From an uncultured Prevotellaceae bacterium (GTDB lineage Bacteria > Bacteroidota > Bacteroidia > Bacteroidales > Muribaculaceae), in the NCBI GenBank assembly GCA_900318205.1, contig ONJS01000009.1:92088-156087 (forward strand): a stretch of 64,000 nucleotides of DNA, read 5' to 3'. How positions within the stretch are numbered: the stretch's first letter is position 1; each line of letters opens with the position of its first letter. Positions 28,859-38,260 of this stretch are shown here, one piece after another. Below the pieces are notes generated by a model. It was given only the letters and a program-made list of their open reading frames with translations, searched no databases and was not told the origin of the DNA. The position numbers and the translations under genes are program-made.

Positions 28859-30163
28859 ATGAGACTGAAATACATCATTTTGGCTATGATGGCATGTTTC
28901 GCCCTGGCATCCACTGCACAACCGGTCATGAATCAGGAAGACTGGGAATGGTACCTCGGTGAAGTGGTGAATGACGTGTTCGTCGGGCGCAACTACTTTG
29001 AATACTATTACACTCCCAGTGCTGCCGACATGGAACAGCAACGCAGCAAGGGGGAAGTGACCTATTTCCTCAACACTCCCGAAGGCCTCAACTCCAAGAA
29101 GGTACGTGATATGATTGACCGCTTGATGGCCAGCTATGACGATATCAATGCGGTGTGCGACTGGCAGATGACCAACACTACCTACTGGAAAGAATTCCGC
29201 TTCGAGAAAAACAAGTTCCGCTTCAGTGTCAAGCGCAAAGCCCTTGACGACGGCACCTACTATGTGAGCGCTACCGAGACTGCCGGATATTACAAATCCC
29301 TGGGCAAGAGTACTAAAGGTAAAGAAAAAACCGTCAAGGAAGAGCCCAAAGCCAAACCCGCAGTCGATGCCGCGCCCAATAAGTCATCCACCAAGCGCAG
29401 CACACGTTCCCGCCGTGCCATTACCCAACAGGATGTTGACGAGGCCGACAAGGTGGAAATGCCCATTTCAGCACTGGACGATGAGGACACACCTATTGCC
29501 ACACTGACCGAGAAGGATACCCCCGAAACGCCCGCACCGGTGGTGTCAGAGAAAGAACGCCGCCGTGCCGCCCGTGAACGCGAGGAAGCCTTAGCCCAGG
29601 AGCAACGTTTGGCCAAACGCCGTGCCCAGGAGCAACAGCGCGAGGAAGCCAAGAAGCAAAAGGAGGCCGAAAAACAAAAGAAGGCCGAAGAGAAGAAGAA
29701 AAAAGAGGAAGAGAAACGTCTTGCCCAGGAAAAGAAAAGAAAACTGCGTGAACAAGCCCAGCAAGAACGCGAGCAAGCCGCTGAGCGCAAACAGACCTCC
29801 TCACGCAAAGCCGTCCAAAGCAAGTACCACTATAGCGACATTGCCCTGTGGCTGAGCGAGAAATATGATTTCACTCAGACTGCCGCCGGCAACAACAGCT
29901 GCACGATGTACTCCAGTGCTGTTAAGGACATCGAGATGGCCAAACTCGCCATCAAGAATGCACTCAAGGGCAGCAATGCCCGCATGGCAGTCCCCTGGAG
30001 GGTCAACAGTGAAACACAGGCCATCGAGACAGGCTACACCGTCGATGACCATGTGCTGGTGTTCACCATCGGTAAAGATGCCGACGAACATATCACCCTC
30101 ACTGTCACAGAGGTGACTAACGATGAGTTTGAGTTGTTCAAACAGTCCCTGAACAATTTCTGA
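28859..30163 (+). CDS. Exported protein with charged coiled coil
   Basis: A 434-residue protein. A signal peptide (MRLKYIILAMMACFALASTAQ) is followed by a globular region (about 22-150), a Ser/Thr/Pro linker, a long Glu/Lys/Arg/Gln-rich coiled coil (about residues 245-325) and a second globular domain (about 330-434). The C-terminal domain and the N-terminal domain share alternating hydrophobic patterns but I do not recognise either. The earlier ATG at 28817 is rejected because of the promoter box at 28822. Function unknown; probably periplasmic. Confidence 0.7.
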   Translation: MRLKYIILAMMACFALASTAQPVMNQEDWEWYLGEVVNDVFVGRNYFEYYYTPSAADMEQQRSKGEVTYFLNTPEGLNSKKVRDMIDRLMASYDDINAVCDWQMTNTTYWKEFRFEKNKFRFSVKRKALDDGTYYVSATETAGYYKSLGKSTKGKEKTVKEEPKAKPAVDAAPNKSSTKRSTRSRRAITQQDVDEADKVEMPISALDDEDTPIATLTEKDTPETPAPVVSEKERRRAAREREEALAQEQRLAKRRAQEQQREEAKKQKEAEKQKKAEEKKKKEEEKRLAQEKKRKLREQAQQEREQAAERKQTSSRKAVQSKYHYSDIALWLSEKYDFTQTAAGNNSCTMYSSAVKDIEMAKLAIKNALKGSNARMAVPWRVNSETQAIETGYTVDDHVLVFTIGKDADEHITLTVTEVTNDEFELFKQSLNNF

Positions 30164-30198
30164 TATAGAGTAATAACAACCCAAAATAACAGTATATT

Positions 30199-31554
30199 AT
30201 GATGAAGAAGTTTATTTTACCACTTTTGACGATCCTGCTGATTCTGGTCATTGGCTGCAAGCCCAAAGAGACCCATGTACAGGCCGTATCCGACAGTTTT
30301 GACGTCCCCGAAGTGGCTGACGTAGTACTCTATCAGGTCAATCCCCGCGTGTTTGCGCCTTCCAACTCATTCCAGGCCATCCTGGGACGCCTTGATTCCA
30401 TTGAGGATCTGGGTGTTAACATGCTGTGGATTATGCCCATCTACCCCATCGGCGAAGTAAAAAGCAAGAACTCGCCCTATTCCGTACGCGACTACAAGGC
30501 GGTGGCACCTGAGTATGGTACCATCGATGACCTGCGCATGCTGGTCGAGTCCTGTCATGAACGCGGCATGGGTGTCATCCTTGATTGGGTAGCCAATCAC
30601 ACTGCGTGGGATAACGTGTGGTTGGAACAGCATCCCGACTGGTACACCCACGACTCGGTGGGTAACATCATCTATCCTCCTGGCACCGATTGGACCGATG
30701 TGGCAGACCTCAACTACGACAACAAGGATATGAGGGCAGCCATGATCGACGCCATGAGCTTCTGGGTAGACAGCGTGGGCATTGACGGTTTCCGCTGCGA
30801 CGTCGCCGACCAAGTGCCGGCCGAATTCTGGAACGAGTGCATCAAGACCCTGCGCGAAAAAGCCAAACCCCGTCACCTGATCATGCTTGCCGAGGGTGCC
30901 AACCCCGACAACTTCACGGCAGGATTTGACTTGAACTACGCTTGGGAATTCATGGGTGCCATTGCCAAGGTGATGAGAGACAATGCCAAGGTCAACACCC
31001 TCGTCAACGCCGACAAGAACGAATACAAAGACCTGGAGAGAGGCAAGTTTAAACTGCGCTTCACCACCAACCACGATGAGTCCACCAAGGAGACTCCTGT
31101 CAAACTCTATGGTGGCATCAGGGCCTCGATGGCAGCCTTTGTGGCAACGACTATGCTGCACGGCGGTATGCTGGTTTACGGTTCACAGGAAGTGGGCTAT
31201 CCCGAACCCATCAACTTCTTCCACTATGTTCCCGTGAACTGGAATGCCAACCCCGAAATGCGCAACGAGTACAAGAAGCTGATTTCGGTCTATAACGACC
31301 ACCCGGCATTGCGCTCCAGCGGTAAGGTCTCCTACTTTGATGACGACAACAACAACATCCTGTGTGTGGACCGTGTGCTCAACAACGATAATGTGCTGGT
31401 AGTGGTCAATGTGCGCAATGAGGCACATAGTATCCCCACTCCCGGCATGTGGAGCAACCGCACTGTTGTCAACCTGATGAATGGCATGGATGTCGATTTG
31501 GGCTCACGCATCATGCTGGAACCCTACCAATACCTGCTGCTCGGCAACAAGTGA
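30199..31554 (+). CDS. GH13 alpha-amylase family lipoprotein
   Basis: A 451-residue glycosidase. A lipoprotein signal ends at the lipobox ILVIGC (Cys21), so it is membrane anchored. The (beta/alpha)8 barrel has the GH13 motifs: DWVANHTAWDN (region I), FRCDVADQ with nucleophile Asp201, AEGANPDN with acid Glu232 and TTNHDES with Asp293. A short C-terminal beta domain follows. It is small for an amylase and may be a maltodextrin-acting or trehalose-type enzyme. Start is 30199 or 30202. It follows the coiled-coil gene by 35 bases and may be co-transcribed. Confidence 0.88.
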   Translation: MMKKFILPLLTILLILVIGCKPKETHVQAVSDSFDVPEVADVVLYQVNPRVFAPSNSFQAILGRLDSIEDLGVNMLWIMPIYPIGEVKSKNSPYSVRDYKAVAPEYGTIDDLRMLVESCHERGMGVILDWVANHTAWDNVWLEQHPDWYTHDSVGNIIYPPGTDWTDVADLNYDNKDMRAAMIDAMSFWVDSVGIDGFRCDVADQVPAEFWNECIKTLREKAKPRHLIMLAEGANPDNFTAGFDLNYAWEFMGAIAKVMRDNAKVNTLVNADKNEYKDLERGKFKLRFTTNHDESTKETPVKLYGGIRASMAAFVATTMLHGGMLVYGSQEVGYPEPINFFHYVPVNWNANPEMRNEYKKLISVYNDHPALRSSGKVSYFDDDNNNILCVDRVLNNDNVLVVVNVRNEAHSIPTPGMWSNRTVVNLMNGMDVDLGSRIMLEPYQYLLLGNK

Positions 31555-31582
31555 CGTTGACCTCACAGCGCTTAAAGAAAAT

Positions 31583-31616
31583 AAGAAGAACCACTTCCCG
31601 GGAGGTGGTTCTTCTT
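31583..31616. terminator. Bidirectional terminator
   Basis: Stem of AAGAAGAACCAC (31583-31594) with GTGGTTCTTCTT (31605-31616) plus an inner TTCCC/GGGAG pairing. It lies between convergent GH13 and dus genes. Confidence 0.8.
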
Positions 31617-31645
31617 GTTATCTCTAGGTCGCCGAGATACAACTA

Positions 31646-32614
31646 TCATTCCGTGGCGTCTGTCTCGTCCTCGGGCTTTGACGACAAGGCATTCTCAACA
31701 TCGGCGAGGGCTGCAGCGGCAGCATTCTCGTACTGTTCTATGGTGCGGGACTTGCGAATGGCCTTGAACAACTTGTGACCTGTACCGGGCAAGAACGTCT
31801 GCCAGATGTCCTGCAGGTGACGCACCAACTGGGCCTCACCGCCGTTGAGCTGCTGGGTATAGCCATCCACCAGCAGGTCATGGAAGCGGCGGTAATCATC
31901 GGGTTTGGCATCGGGTGCAAACATACCCGGATTGGCGGCCAATCCACTGCCGACCATCACAGCGGCAACCGTCGGGTAACGACTGATGACGCCCTCAATA
32001 TCCTCAACCGAGCGCAAACTACCGTTATAAATCATAGGCCAGGGAGAAGCGGTAAGCATAGCCTCAAACTGCTCGATGTCCAACTCACCCTTATACTGCT
32101 GCTTGCCGATGCGCGGATGCACGGCAATGTTAACGGGTTTCAACAAATCCATCAGCGGCAAGACATCACGCCACTGGTCATTGCGGTCCCATCCCAAACG
32201 CATTTTAACACTATACTCCACCCCATCGACAGCGGCAAGCGCCTTGAAAAGCGCCTCAACAAGGTCGGGATAGGCCAGCATGCCAGAGCCCTTGCGATGC
32301 AAGGCGATAGGCGGGAACGGGCATCCCAGGTTGATGTCGATGCGATGGTATCCCATCTGCTGGAGGGCATCGACCATCATCAAGGCATGGTCAGGCTGAC
32401 AGGCGAGAATCTGTGGGATGAGCGTGATGCCCGCATTGCGTTCGGGATCCACATCGCGCAGGTCCTTGCGCCTGACCTCGCCATGCTCCACGCGCATGAA
32501 GGGCGAGTAATAGGCATCCACGCCGCCAAACACAGCGTGCTGAGCCATGCGCCACACATTATCGGTTACACCTTGCAGCGGCGCCGCAAGCACTGGAATC
32601 TTGTTATTGTCCAT
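31646..32614 (-). CDS. tRNA-dihydrouridine synthase
   Basis: A 322-residue FMN enzyme that reduces uridines in tRNA. The TIM barrel starts with VLAAPLQGVTD. The catalytic Cys is in DINLGCPFPP, and MRLGW, NIAVHPR and YNGSLRSVEDI are FMN/tRNA contact regions. Length and motifs fit the DusB/DusC-like Bacteroidota family. The position specificity is not readable. Its start lies five bases after the opposite end of the sialidase gene, downstream in the same direction, so the two are probably co-transcribed. Confidence 0.9.
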   Translation of the reverse strand: MDNNKIPVLAAPLQGVTDNVWRMAQHAVFGGVDAYYSPFMRVEHGEVRRKDLRDVDPERNAGITLIPQILACQPDHALMMVDALQQMGYHRIDINLGCPFPPIALHRKGSGMLAYPDLVEALFKALAAVDGVEYSVKMRLGWDRNDQWRDVLPLMDLLKPVNIAVHPRIGKQQYKGELDIEQFEAMLTASPWPMIYNGSLRSVEDIEGVISRYPTVAAVMVGSGLAANPGMFAPDAKPDDYRRFHDLLVDGYTQQLNGGEAQLVRHLQDIWQTFLPGTGHKLFKAIRKSRTIEQYENAAAAALADVENALSSKPEDETDATE

Positions 32615-32619
32615 ATCAG

Positions 32620-33990
32620 TTATTGTTTGATGGCGGTGTACCGCCCGTTGGTAATCTTTTTTATCGAGAGTTGTTGAAACAGCAAGTCGTAGGCCGAAGT
32701 GCTGTTGTTATCGTTGCAGTCCTCATGGAAGAAGGCAATATGACCGTCGGCAGTGGCAATCATCGTCGAGTAGGCGGAGTAGTTATCGGTTACCTGATAG
32801 CGTTGCCAGCCCATCGAGAAATCCGACGGTTCGTCATAGTCGCTCTCATCCAGCAGCGGTTTATAATAAATGCTCACCAGCTGGCGTCCCTTGCCACGCG
32901 GTACCGACTGCAGTGCCAGGTGCATGTTGCGTCCGTCACTGGTGCGGACGACGGGTACGATAAGCAATTCGCCATTGCAGGAACAATCCTCGCTGTAAGT
33001 GCCCCCTTCCGGGTCGTTGCTGATTGCCATTTCGCCCCACGAGGCGGTGAAGTAATTGTAGATGTTAAACAACCTGCCGCTAGTGCCGGTCTGCTTGGAG
33101 CGGCAACTGAGCAGCACATTACCATCGGGCAATTCCTCGACCTTGGCTTCGTCACCGAAGGGGGTAATCGTCGGACGGGCATGAGGGCCTCCCAGGGCCT
33201 GCCACGTCAGCCCGAAATCATCGCTATAGAGCACCAGGCATCCCACTCCCATCGGCCCGTCCACAACCGAGTAGATGCGATAATAGTCGCCCACCTTGAT
33301 GCGACGGCTCTGGCAGATGCGTCCACTGGAGAAGAACAGACTGTTCACCTCGGGGCATTCGGTAAAGATACCGTACATCTCACTTGTCACCTCATTCTCG
33401 CTCCACGTTTGGCCATCGTCCTCACTCATATAACGCCCTACACGCAGCGGATTTTGCAGTGTCGAGCTGAGAAATCCCTGCGTACCCGAGGCGCACATCA
33501 CGAGCAAGCGGCCCGTCTCGCGGTCGGCTACAGCCGCGGCATCGCCATGGCTGTTGTTGAAGCCATTGCTAAACGAGGCGCCATTGGCAATCATTAAGGG
33601 CTCTCCCCAGGTCTTGCCGCCATCGGTGCTCACTTTGCCCAAGATGTCAATGCCCCTGTTTCCGCCGATGTCAGTATCGCTGTTGTGCCTATCATCGGCC
33701 ATGGCAAGCAGCCTGCCGTCATGCAGTTGAACGATGGCAGGGATGCGGTAGTAGTGGCGGGGCGAGAGTTCGGTATCAAATACCGTCACCGGTATCGTGT
33801 CCAGTTCAGGCTCATCGGGTGGTGGAACAGGAGCCGTATAGCCCAAAATAACATTGATTACCTCGTTCACATCGGCAATGTCTACCTCACAGTCGTTGTT
33901 CACATCGCCATAGACGCCCTGTGCGCCAACATCCTGTGACAGCATCACTGCCAGCAATAATACCACTGATTGTAAACAGATCTTTATCAT
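32620..33990 (-). CDS. Secreted exo-sialidase (GH33) with N-terminal dockerin-like repeat
   Basis: A 456-residue enzyme releasing terminal sialic acids. Signal peptide about 1-23. Residues about 26-51 (GVYGDVNNDCEVDIADVNEVI) are a dockerin-type calcium-binding repeat, and a proline-rich linker follows. The six-bladed sialidase domain begins with YRIPAIV (Arg82 of the RIP motif) and contains Asp-boxes STDGGKTWGE, SEDDGQTWSE and SDDFGLTWQA. ATG at 33990 is taken because the upstream extension does not look like protein. A dockerin-like module at the N-terminus of a sialidase is unusual. Upstream of dus with a five-base gap. Confidence 0.88.
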   Translation of the reverse strand: MIKICLQSVVLLLAVMLSQDVGAQGVYGDVNNDCEVDIADVNEVINVILGYTAPVPPPDEPELDTIPVTVFDTELSPRHYYRIPAIVQLHDGRLLAMADDRHNSDTDIGGNRGIDILGKVSTDGGKTWGEPLMIANGASFSNGFNNSHGDAAAVADRETGRLLVMCASGTQGFLSSTLQNPLRVGRYMSEDDGQTWSENEVTSEMYGIFTECPEVNSLFFSSGRICQSRRIKVGDYYRIYSVVDGPMGVGCLVLYSDDFGLTWQALGGPHARPTITPFGDEAKVEELPDGNVLLSCRSKQTGTSGRLFNIYNYFTASWGEMAISNDPEGGTYSEDCSCNGELLIVPVVRTSDGRNMHLALQSVPRGKGRQLVSIYYKPLLDESDYDEPSDFSMGWQRYQVTDNYSAYSTMIATADGHIAFFHEDCNDNNSTSAYDLLFQQLSIKKITNGRYTAIKQ

Positions 33991-34244
33991 ACTCAAATTA
34001 TCTGATTCGTTATACCTAAAGGGCATGCGACGACCTGTCCAATGCATCTCGGCGCACTCACAAGTCGGCCATTTTGGGAATCTCCCTGCCTTCCCCTACA
34101 AAAATAGATGTAATATTTCATTCCTGCAAGTTTTCAAGCCAAAACTACAAATCATTCAGATGCTTGCACCCTCATTCCACAAACTGTAATGGCACCCGAT
34201 TTCAACACGTTTTGAACGCGTCATGAAACTTTTTTGGAAAAAAA
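33991..34244. other. Spacer before tRNA-Met
   Basis: No gene seen. The sequence is AT-rich towards the tRNA promoter, and nothing else can be supported. Confidence 0.6.
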
Positions 34245-34276
34245 TTTGGCGGGTTGGGAAATTGGTTGTACCTTTG
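34245..34276 (+). promoter_or_regulatory. Promoter of tRNA-Met (TTTG-N20-TACCTTTG)
   Basis: TTTG at 34245-34248 and TACCTTTG at 34269-34276, ending in GCAG, 18 bases before the tRNA. Confidence 0.75.
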
Positions 34277-34294
34277 CAGTCGCTTTTAAGAAAT

Positions 34295-34371
34295 GGCGGG
34301 ATAGCTCAGTCGGTTAGAGCGTCGGATTCATAACCCGGAGGTCCTGAGTTCAATTCTCAGTCCCGCTACCA
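34295..34371 (+). tRNA. tRNA-Met (anticodon CAT)
   Basis: A 77-base cloverleaf with encoded CCA (34369-34371). The acceptor GGCGGGA pairs with TCCCGCT, the D arm is GCTC...GAGC, and the anticodon loop TTCATAA carries CAT. The T arm is CTGAG-TTCAATT-CTCAG. It could be elongator Met or the CAT-anticodon Ile tRNA modified to lysidine; elongator Met is more likely on overall form. Confidence 0.92.
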
Positions 34372-34408
34372 AAAGGAGCGTCACATCGAGTGGCGCTCCT
34401 TTTGATTT
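34371..34408 (+). terminator. Terminator of tRNA-Met
   Basis: AAAAGGAGCG (34371-34380) pairs with CGCTCCTTTT (34394-34403), and GATTTTT follows. Confidence 0.85.
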
Positions 34409-34501
34409 TTGCCCATCAGGGCAAAAATATTAGTTTAAAGGTTAAAGGTTAATGTTTAGAGGTATAACTGTTATTCCCATTAACCTTTAAACTGAACTAA
34501 A

Positions 34502-36358
34502 TCACATGTACAATTTCTGATTCTCGAAGTCTACTTCGCGATCCAATAGGGTGACGAAGTCTTCAAGCACCTCGCGGTCTACGTCGCCCAGAGTGTACTC
34601 GTTCTCAGCATCCTTGCGGATGAGTTCAATCCACTCACGGCGAGCCGTCACATAGTCCTGGTGGATGCGCTCTACAGCCTCGTCGGTAAGGGCATCAATG
34701 CCATAATAATCCAGAATGATGCGGTAGCTCCATGCCCAACGCAACTCATTGTAATTATCGTCAAGAGCCTTGAAGCGGGCGTTTACGGCATCGATACTGT
34801 CGAGGCGTCCAGCGATGATGTCTTCAATGATCTGTTTCTCGGCGGTCTGCGGCATGAGCTGGCCTGCCAAGTCAATCCAGTTACCCTCGCCCTCGGTGGA
34901 AACGGGAGGAATGGGTTTGTGGCGCTTGAGCACTGCACCCATGTAGATGCGCAGGGCCATATCATAGTACTTGATACCCATGTGCAGGAACGGTGCCTTG
35001 ATGACATACTCGTGATAATTATAGGTGCTCACGTTGTCACCGCTGGCGGCACGCAGTTTCTCCAGAATCTTCTTGCCTCGCAATACCTCGCTGATGGTGA
35101 ACGGGCTGAGCCAGTCGAAGTTGACCACACTCTTGCGCACACCCTGCGGGCGCTTGTCGCGCTTGGGCCACTTGCGGATGTCACGATACAGACCCACGGT
35201 AGCAAAGTTGCGTCCCGGCTTGAGATACATCGTGTCGCTATAGGCAATCAGGTAGGAGAAAGGCAGGTCGCTCGTGTCGGGGTGGTACATCAGTTTGCCG
35301 AACAGCACACTGAAGGCGCCCACGTTGGCGGGCAACAGCAGGTAGGCACCGCTGGCGGTCTTGCAGCCGCGCTCCAGGGTTCCGTAGTGCATGGGACCCA
35401 TCTTGTAGGCATGGTTGCTGAAGTTGGTCGCCGAACCGGCATTATAGAACGAGAACATCGCGCCGATGAGCAGCGAACTCTTGTGGTGGCTCACCGTGAA
35501 CGGACCGCAGAAGGCGGCACACGCCTCACCATTGGACATGAAACTGTTGGCAAAGAAGACGCTGCTGGCGGCGGTGAAGCCGTTCTCCAACTGGCAGAAC
35601 TCGCCGACAAAACAATCGGTCAACTTGACACTGCCGTTCAGGCGAGAGCCACCACTGATGATCGTGTTCTCGCAGATCACGCCGGTCCTGATGATGATAG
35701 GATTCTCGAGTGTGCTGCTGATGGTGCAGTTGCTCAGGCGTGACACACCGCACAACTGGCAACCGTCATCGATGATGCTGTTGATGATGACACCCGTATT
35801 GACAATCTTCACATGGTTGCCAATGGTGCTGCATGATGGGCGCGAACGCTCGACCGACTCGGCCACCATGCGCTTGATGGCATCCATCATGGGTTTGTTA
35901 TCGCCATGCTTCACCATGAGAGCGGCAAGCTGGCTGTTCAGTTCGTTCAGCAACAACAGGTTGCCATTGCCCACCTCGTTGAGTACGGCAATGGTATGTC
36001 CCTGGCCATAGTTGGGTTTACCGTGAGTGTCGATAGTGCTCACGTTAGAGATATAGCAGCCGTCACCGACTGCCACATTATTCATATAGTTGCCAATGTT
36101 CTCTATCAGGCAGTTGTCACCGATGGTCACATTGCGCAGCGTAGCATTATAGATGCCGCAGTTCTTGACAAAGCCTTCGGTAATTTCTACCGTTCCACTG
36201 CCGTTTCCCAATCGTGCCCAGCCATAAAACTGCACTCGATGGCAACGGCTGGCGTCAAAGTCAGCGGTTACCAAAACTTCATTCCAATCTTCTGCCCAGC
36301 AATCTTTATTTTTCAAGGACTCGATTTGTTGCTCGGTTAAATGGATGTATTCTTTCAT
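34502..36358 (-). CDS. DUF4954 family protein (left-handed beta-helix)
   Basis: A 618-residue soluble protein. Residues about 60-320 show hexapeptide-type repeats (GDNCLIENIG, GDGCYISNVS, IGNHVKIVNTGVII, GSRLNGSVKLTDC) that form a left-handed beta-helix. A helical C-terminal region follows. This matches the Bacteroidales DUF4954 family. Its function is unknown. Nucleotide-sugar or acyl transfer by analogy to hexapeptide transferases is only a guess. A TACCTTTG promoter box lies upstream. Confidence 0.85.
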   Translation of the reverse strand: MKEYIHLTEQQIESLKNKDCWAEDWNEVLVTADFDASRCHRVQFYGWARLGNGSGTVEITEGFVKNCGIYNATLRNVTIGDNCLIENIGNYMNNVAVGDGCYISNVSTIDTHGKPNYGQGHTIAVLNEVGNGNLLLLNELNSQLAALMVKHGDNKPMMDAIKRMVAESVERSRPSCSTIGNHVKIVNTGVIINSIIDDGCQLCGVSRLSNCTISSTLENPIIIRTGVICENTIISGGSRLNGSVKLTDCFVGEFCQLENGFTAASSVFFANSFMSNGEACAAFCGPFTVSHHKSSLLIGAMFSFYNAGSATNFSNHAYKMGPMHYGTLERGCKTASGAYLLLPANVGAFSVLFGKLMYHPDTSDLPFSYLIAYSDTMYLKPGRNFATVGLYRDIRKWPKRDKRPQGVRKSVVNFDWLSPFTISEVLRGKKILEKLRAASGDNVSTYNYHEYVIKAPFLHMGIKYYDMALRIYMGAVLKRHKPIPPVSTEGEGNWIDLAGQLMPQTAEKQIIEDIIAGRLDSIDAVNARFKALDDNYNELRWAWSYRIILDYYGIDALTDEAVERIHQDYVTARREWIELIRKDAENEYTLGDVDREVLEDFVTLLDREVDFENQKLYM

Positions 36359-36391
36359 GTTTTATTTTTAGACATTTTGATAAATAATCGG

Positions 36392-36399
36392 CAAAGGTA
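36392..36399 (-). promoter_or_regulatory. -7 box (TACCTTTG) for the DUF4954 gene
   Basis: The minus strand reads TACCTTTG, 33 bases before the ATG. Confidence 0.65.
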
Positions 36400-36483
36400 A
36401 TGTTTTTGCCTATTATAGAATGACAATCCCTATCATTTTAATATTTGATAGGGATTGTAAAATATTTTTTTGAAAAATAGATG

Positions 36484-36515
36484 CTATAGTCACTATAGAT
36501 ACTATAGCCACTATA
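36484..36515. repeat. Short CTATAG tandem
   Basis: Four degenerate copies of a heptamer-to-nonamer unit containing ACTATAG, directly after the mannosidase stop codon. No function seen. Confidence 0.55.
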
Positions 36516-36524
36516 GGAGCGAGA

Positions 36525-37985
36525 TCAATCCAGGCAGTGGACGAGCAGGTCGGTCTTGCCGTTCTCGACCAGGTGGATGACCAGCTCACCGAACAAGGTG
36601 TTCTGCCAGGCGAACCAGGCGCGGGTGTAGTGTTTAGCGTCATCCTTGTGGAACGACTCGTGCATGAAACCCGTGCCGGCGTCGGTGGTGAGCAGTTGGC
36701 GCATGCACCAGGCGATTTCCTCGTCGTTGTCGGCGGTGAAGGCCTTCATCATGATGCTCATGGGCCAGATGAGGTTATAGGCGGTGTGGGCACCACCGAT
36801 GCCTTCTCCTGCCTTACCCTTGAAGAAGCAGGGATTGTCCTTGCTCCAGACAAAGCGGCGCGTATTGCGGTAAATCGGATCATCCATCGGCACATCACCC
36901 AGATAGCCCATTGCCAGCAGGCTGGGCACGTTGGCGTCATCGGCCAGCACACGACCGCCCCAGCCGTCCACCTCATAGGCGTAAATCTTACCATACTTGG
37001 GATGGTCCACGACGGCATACTTGTGCAGGGCATCCTCCACCTCCTGGGCCAGGCTACGGCACTGCTCAGCCAACAGATAGTCCTGATTGACCTTCTGGAG
37101 AATCTCGGCAGCCTTGCGCAGGGAGTTGACGGCCATGAAATTGCTGGGTACCAGGAACGGCAGCACCGTAGCATCGTCGCTGGGACGGAAACACGACACA
37201 ATCAGTCCCACAGGGTTGACGGGAGGTCCCCAGCCATACCATGTGAGGGAAGACTTGGCGTCAATGTCGCGGCGCATGAATTTGTACGGTCCGCGGTCGC
37301 CGTTCTTGCGCTGCTGCTCCTTGAAGGTGCGCAGCACAGCCTGCATCGCCTGCTGCCACAGGTCACCGAAGATGCTGTCATCGCCCGTCACCAGCCAGTA
37401 CTCATAGGCAAGGCGTATCGGGTAGCACAACGAGTCAATCTCATATTTGCGCTCATGCAGTTCGGGCTTCATGTCGGTCAGGTCGCTCTCCCACTGCGAG
37501 CCCGTGGGGCCGTCGTTGAAGGCGTTGGCATAGGGGTCAAGGATGATGCACTTCAACTGGCGCAGGATCACGCCGCGCAGCATGTGGCGCAGTTTCTCGT
37601 CCTTGTTGGCATATTTGACGTAGGGCCATACCTGGGCACCGCTGTCACGCAGCCACATCGCGTGGATGTCGCCCGTATAGACAAAGGTGTCATCCTCACC
37701 GTCATCTCCGATGCGGTAATGCACCGTGCTGTCGAGCGTATTAGGGAAACAGTTCTCAAACATCCACGCCAGCCGTGGGTTGCCCTTGATCAGTTTCAGC
37801 ACCTCGCGGATGCGCTGGTCGATGATTTTGCTGGTGAACAGGCGTTCCTCGGCAGGCGGACGCTTGGTAACATAGGTGGTGGTCGCATCGCTCACCATCG
37901 TGGTGTAGCGCTCATGCACATCGGCAGCAGCAGGCAACACAGCCGCCACCGCCACGATTAATAATAACAGATGTCTCAGTTTCAT
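36525..37985 (-). CDS. GH125 exo-alpha-1,6-mannosidase (metal-independent)
   Basis: A 486-residue exported enzyme with a signal peptide (about 1-21). The (alpha/alpha)6 barrel has the family-typical stretches DTFVYTGDIHAMWLRDSGAQ, NAFNDGPTGSQWESDL and TWYGWGPPVNP. It removes terminal alpha-1,6-linked mannose from N-glycan or yeast mannan fragments, probably in the periplasm. Length agrees with Bacteroides GH125 enzymes. It stands alone with its own promoter; with the sialidase, beta-galactosidase and GH13 genes it suggests host or dietary glycan use. Confidence 0.9.
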   Translation of the reverse strand: MKLRHLLLLIVAVAAVLPAAADVHERYTTMVSDATTTYVTKRPPAEERLFTSKIIDQRIREVLKLIKGNPRLAWMFENCFPNTLDSTVHYRIGDDGEDDTFVYTGDIHAMWLRDSGAQVWPYVKYANKDEKLRHMLRGVILRQLKCIILDPYANAFNDGPTGSQWESDLTDMKPELHERKYEIDSLCYPIRLAYEYWLVTGDDSIFGDLWQQAMQAVLRTFKEQQRKNGDRGPYKFMRRDIDAKSSLTWYGWGPPVNPVGLIVSCFRPSDDATVLPFLVPSNFMAVNSLRKAAEILQKVNQDYLLAEQCRSLAQEVEDALHKYAVVDHPKYGKIYAYEVDGWGGRVLADDANVPSLLAMGYLGDVPMDDPIYRNTRRFVWSKDNPCFFKGKAGEGIGGAHTAYNLIWPMSIMMKAFTADNDEEIAWCMRQLLTTDAGTGFMHESFHKDDAKHYTRAWFAWQNTLFGELVIHLVENGKTDLLVHCLD

Positions 37986-38011
37986 AAGTTCTTGGCAATT
38001 AGTCTCTGCTG

Positions 38012-38019
38012 CAAAGATA
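38012..38019 (-). promoter_or_regulatory. -7 box (TATCTTTG) for GH125
   Basis: The minus strand reads TATCTTTG, 26 bases before the ATG at 37985. Confidence 0.65.
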
Positions 38020-38247
38020 ACAATTTTTTGAAAAACAACCTCTAATCGTCAACATTATAGGGCAAGCGTCCCGAATAAATCATGCCCATCACGCCATGTC
38101 AAGAATTTTGCTGCTAAAAATGGCTTTTCTCATTATTCTGGCCTAAAAAAGGGGCAAAAAGGCACAAAAAGAGTCTCTAAATATTAAATAATGTTAATGA
38201 AAAGCATTTTCTTGTCCAAAAATTATGTTTAATAACATATTTGGCAT

Positions 38248-38255
38248 TACCTTTG
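38248..38255 (+). promoter_or_regulatory. -7 box (TACCTTTG) for the candidate small RNA
   Basis: TACCTTTG-CAG with no reading frame downstream but a hairpin-rich stretch that ends in a terminator. Confidence 0.6.
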
Positions 38256-38260
38256 CAGTC

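Noticed and set aside
36537-37961. Plus-strand open frame of 474 codons opposite GH125
   Set aside because: Mirror of a well-conserved enzyme, with no domain of its own.
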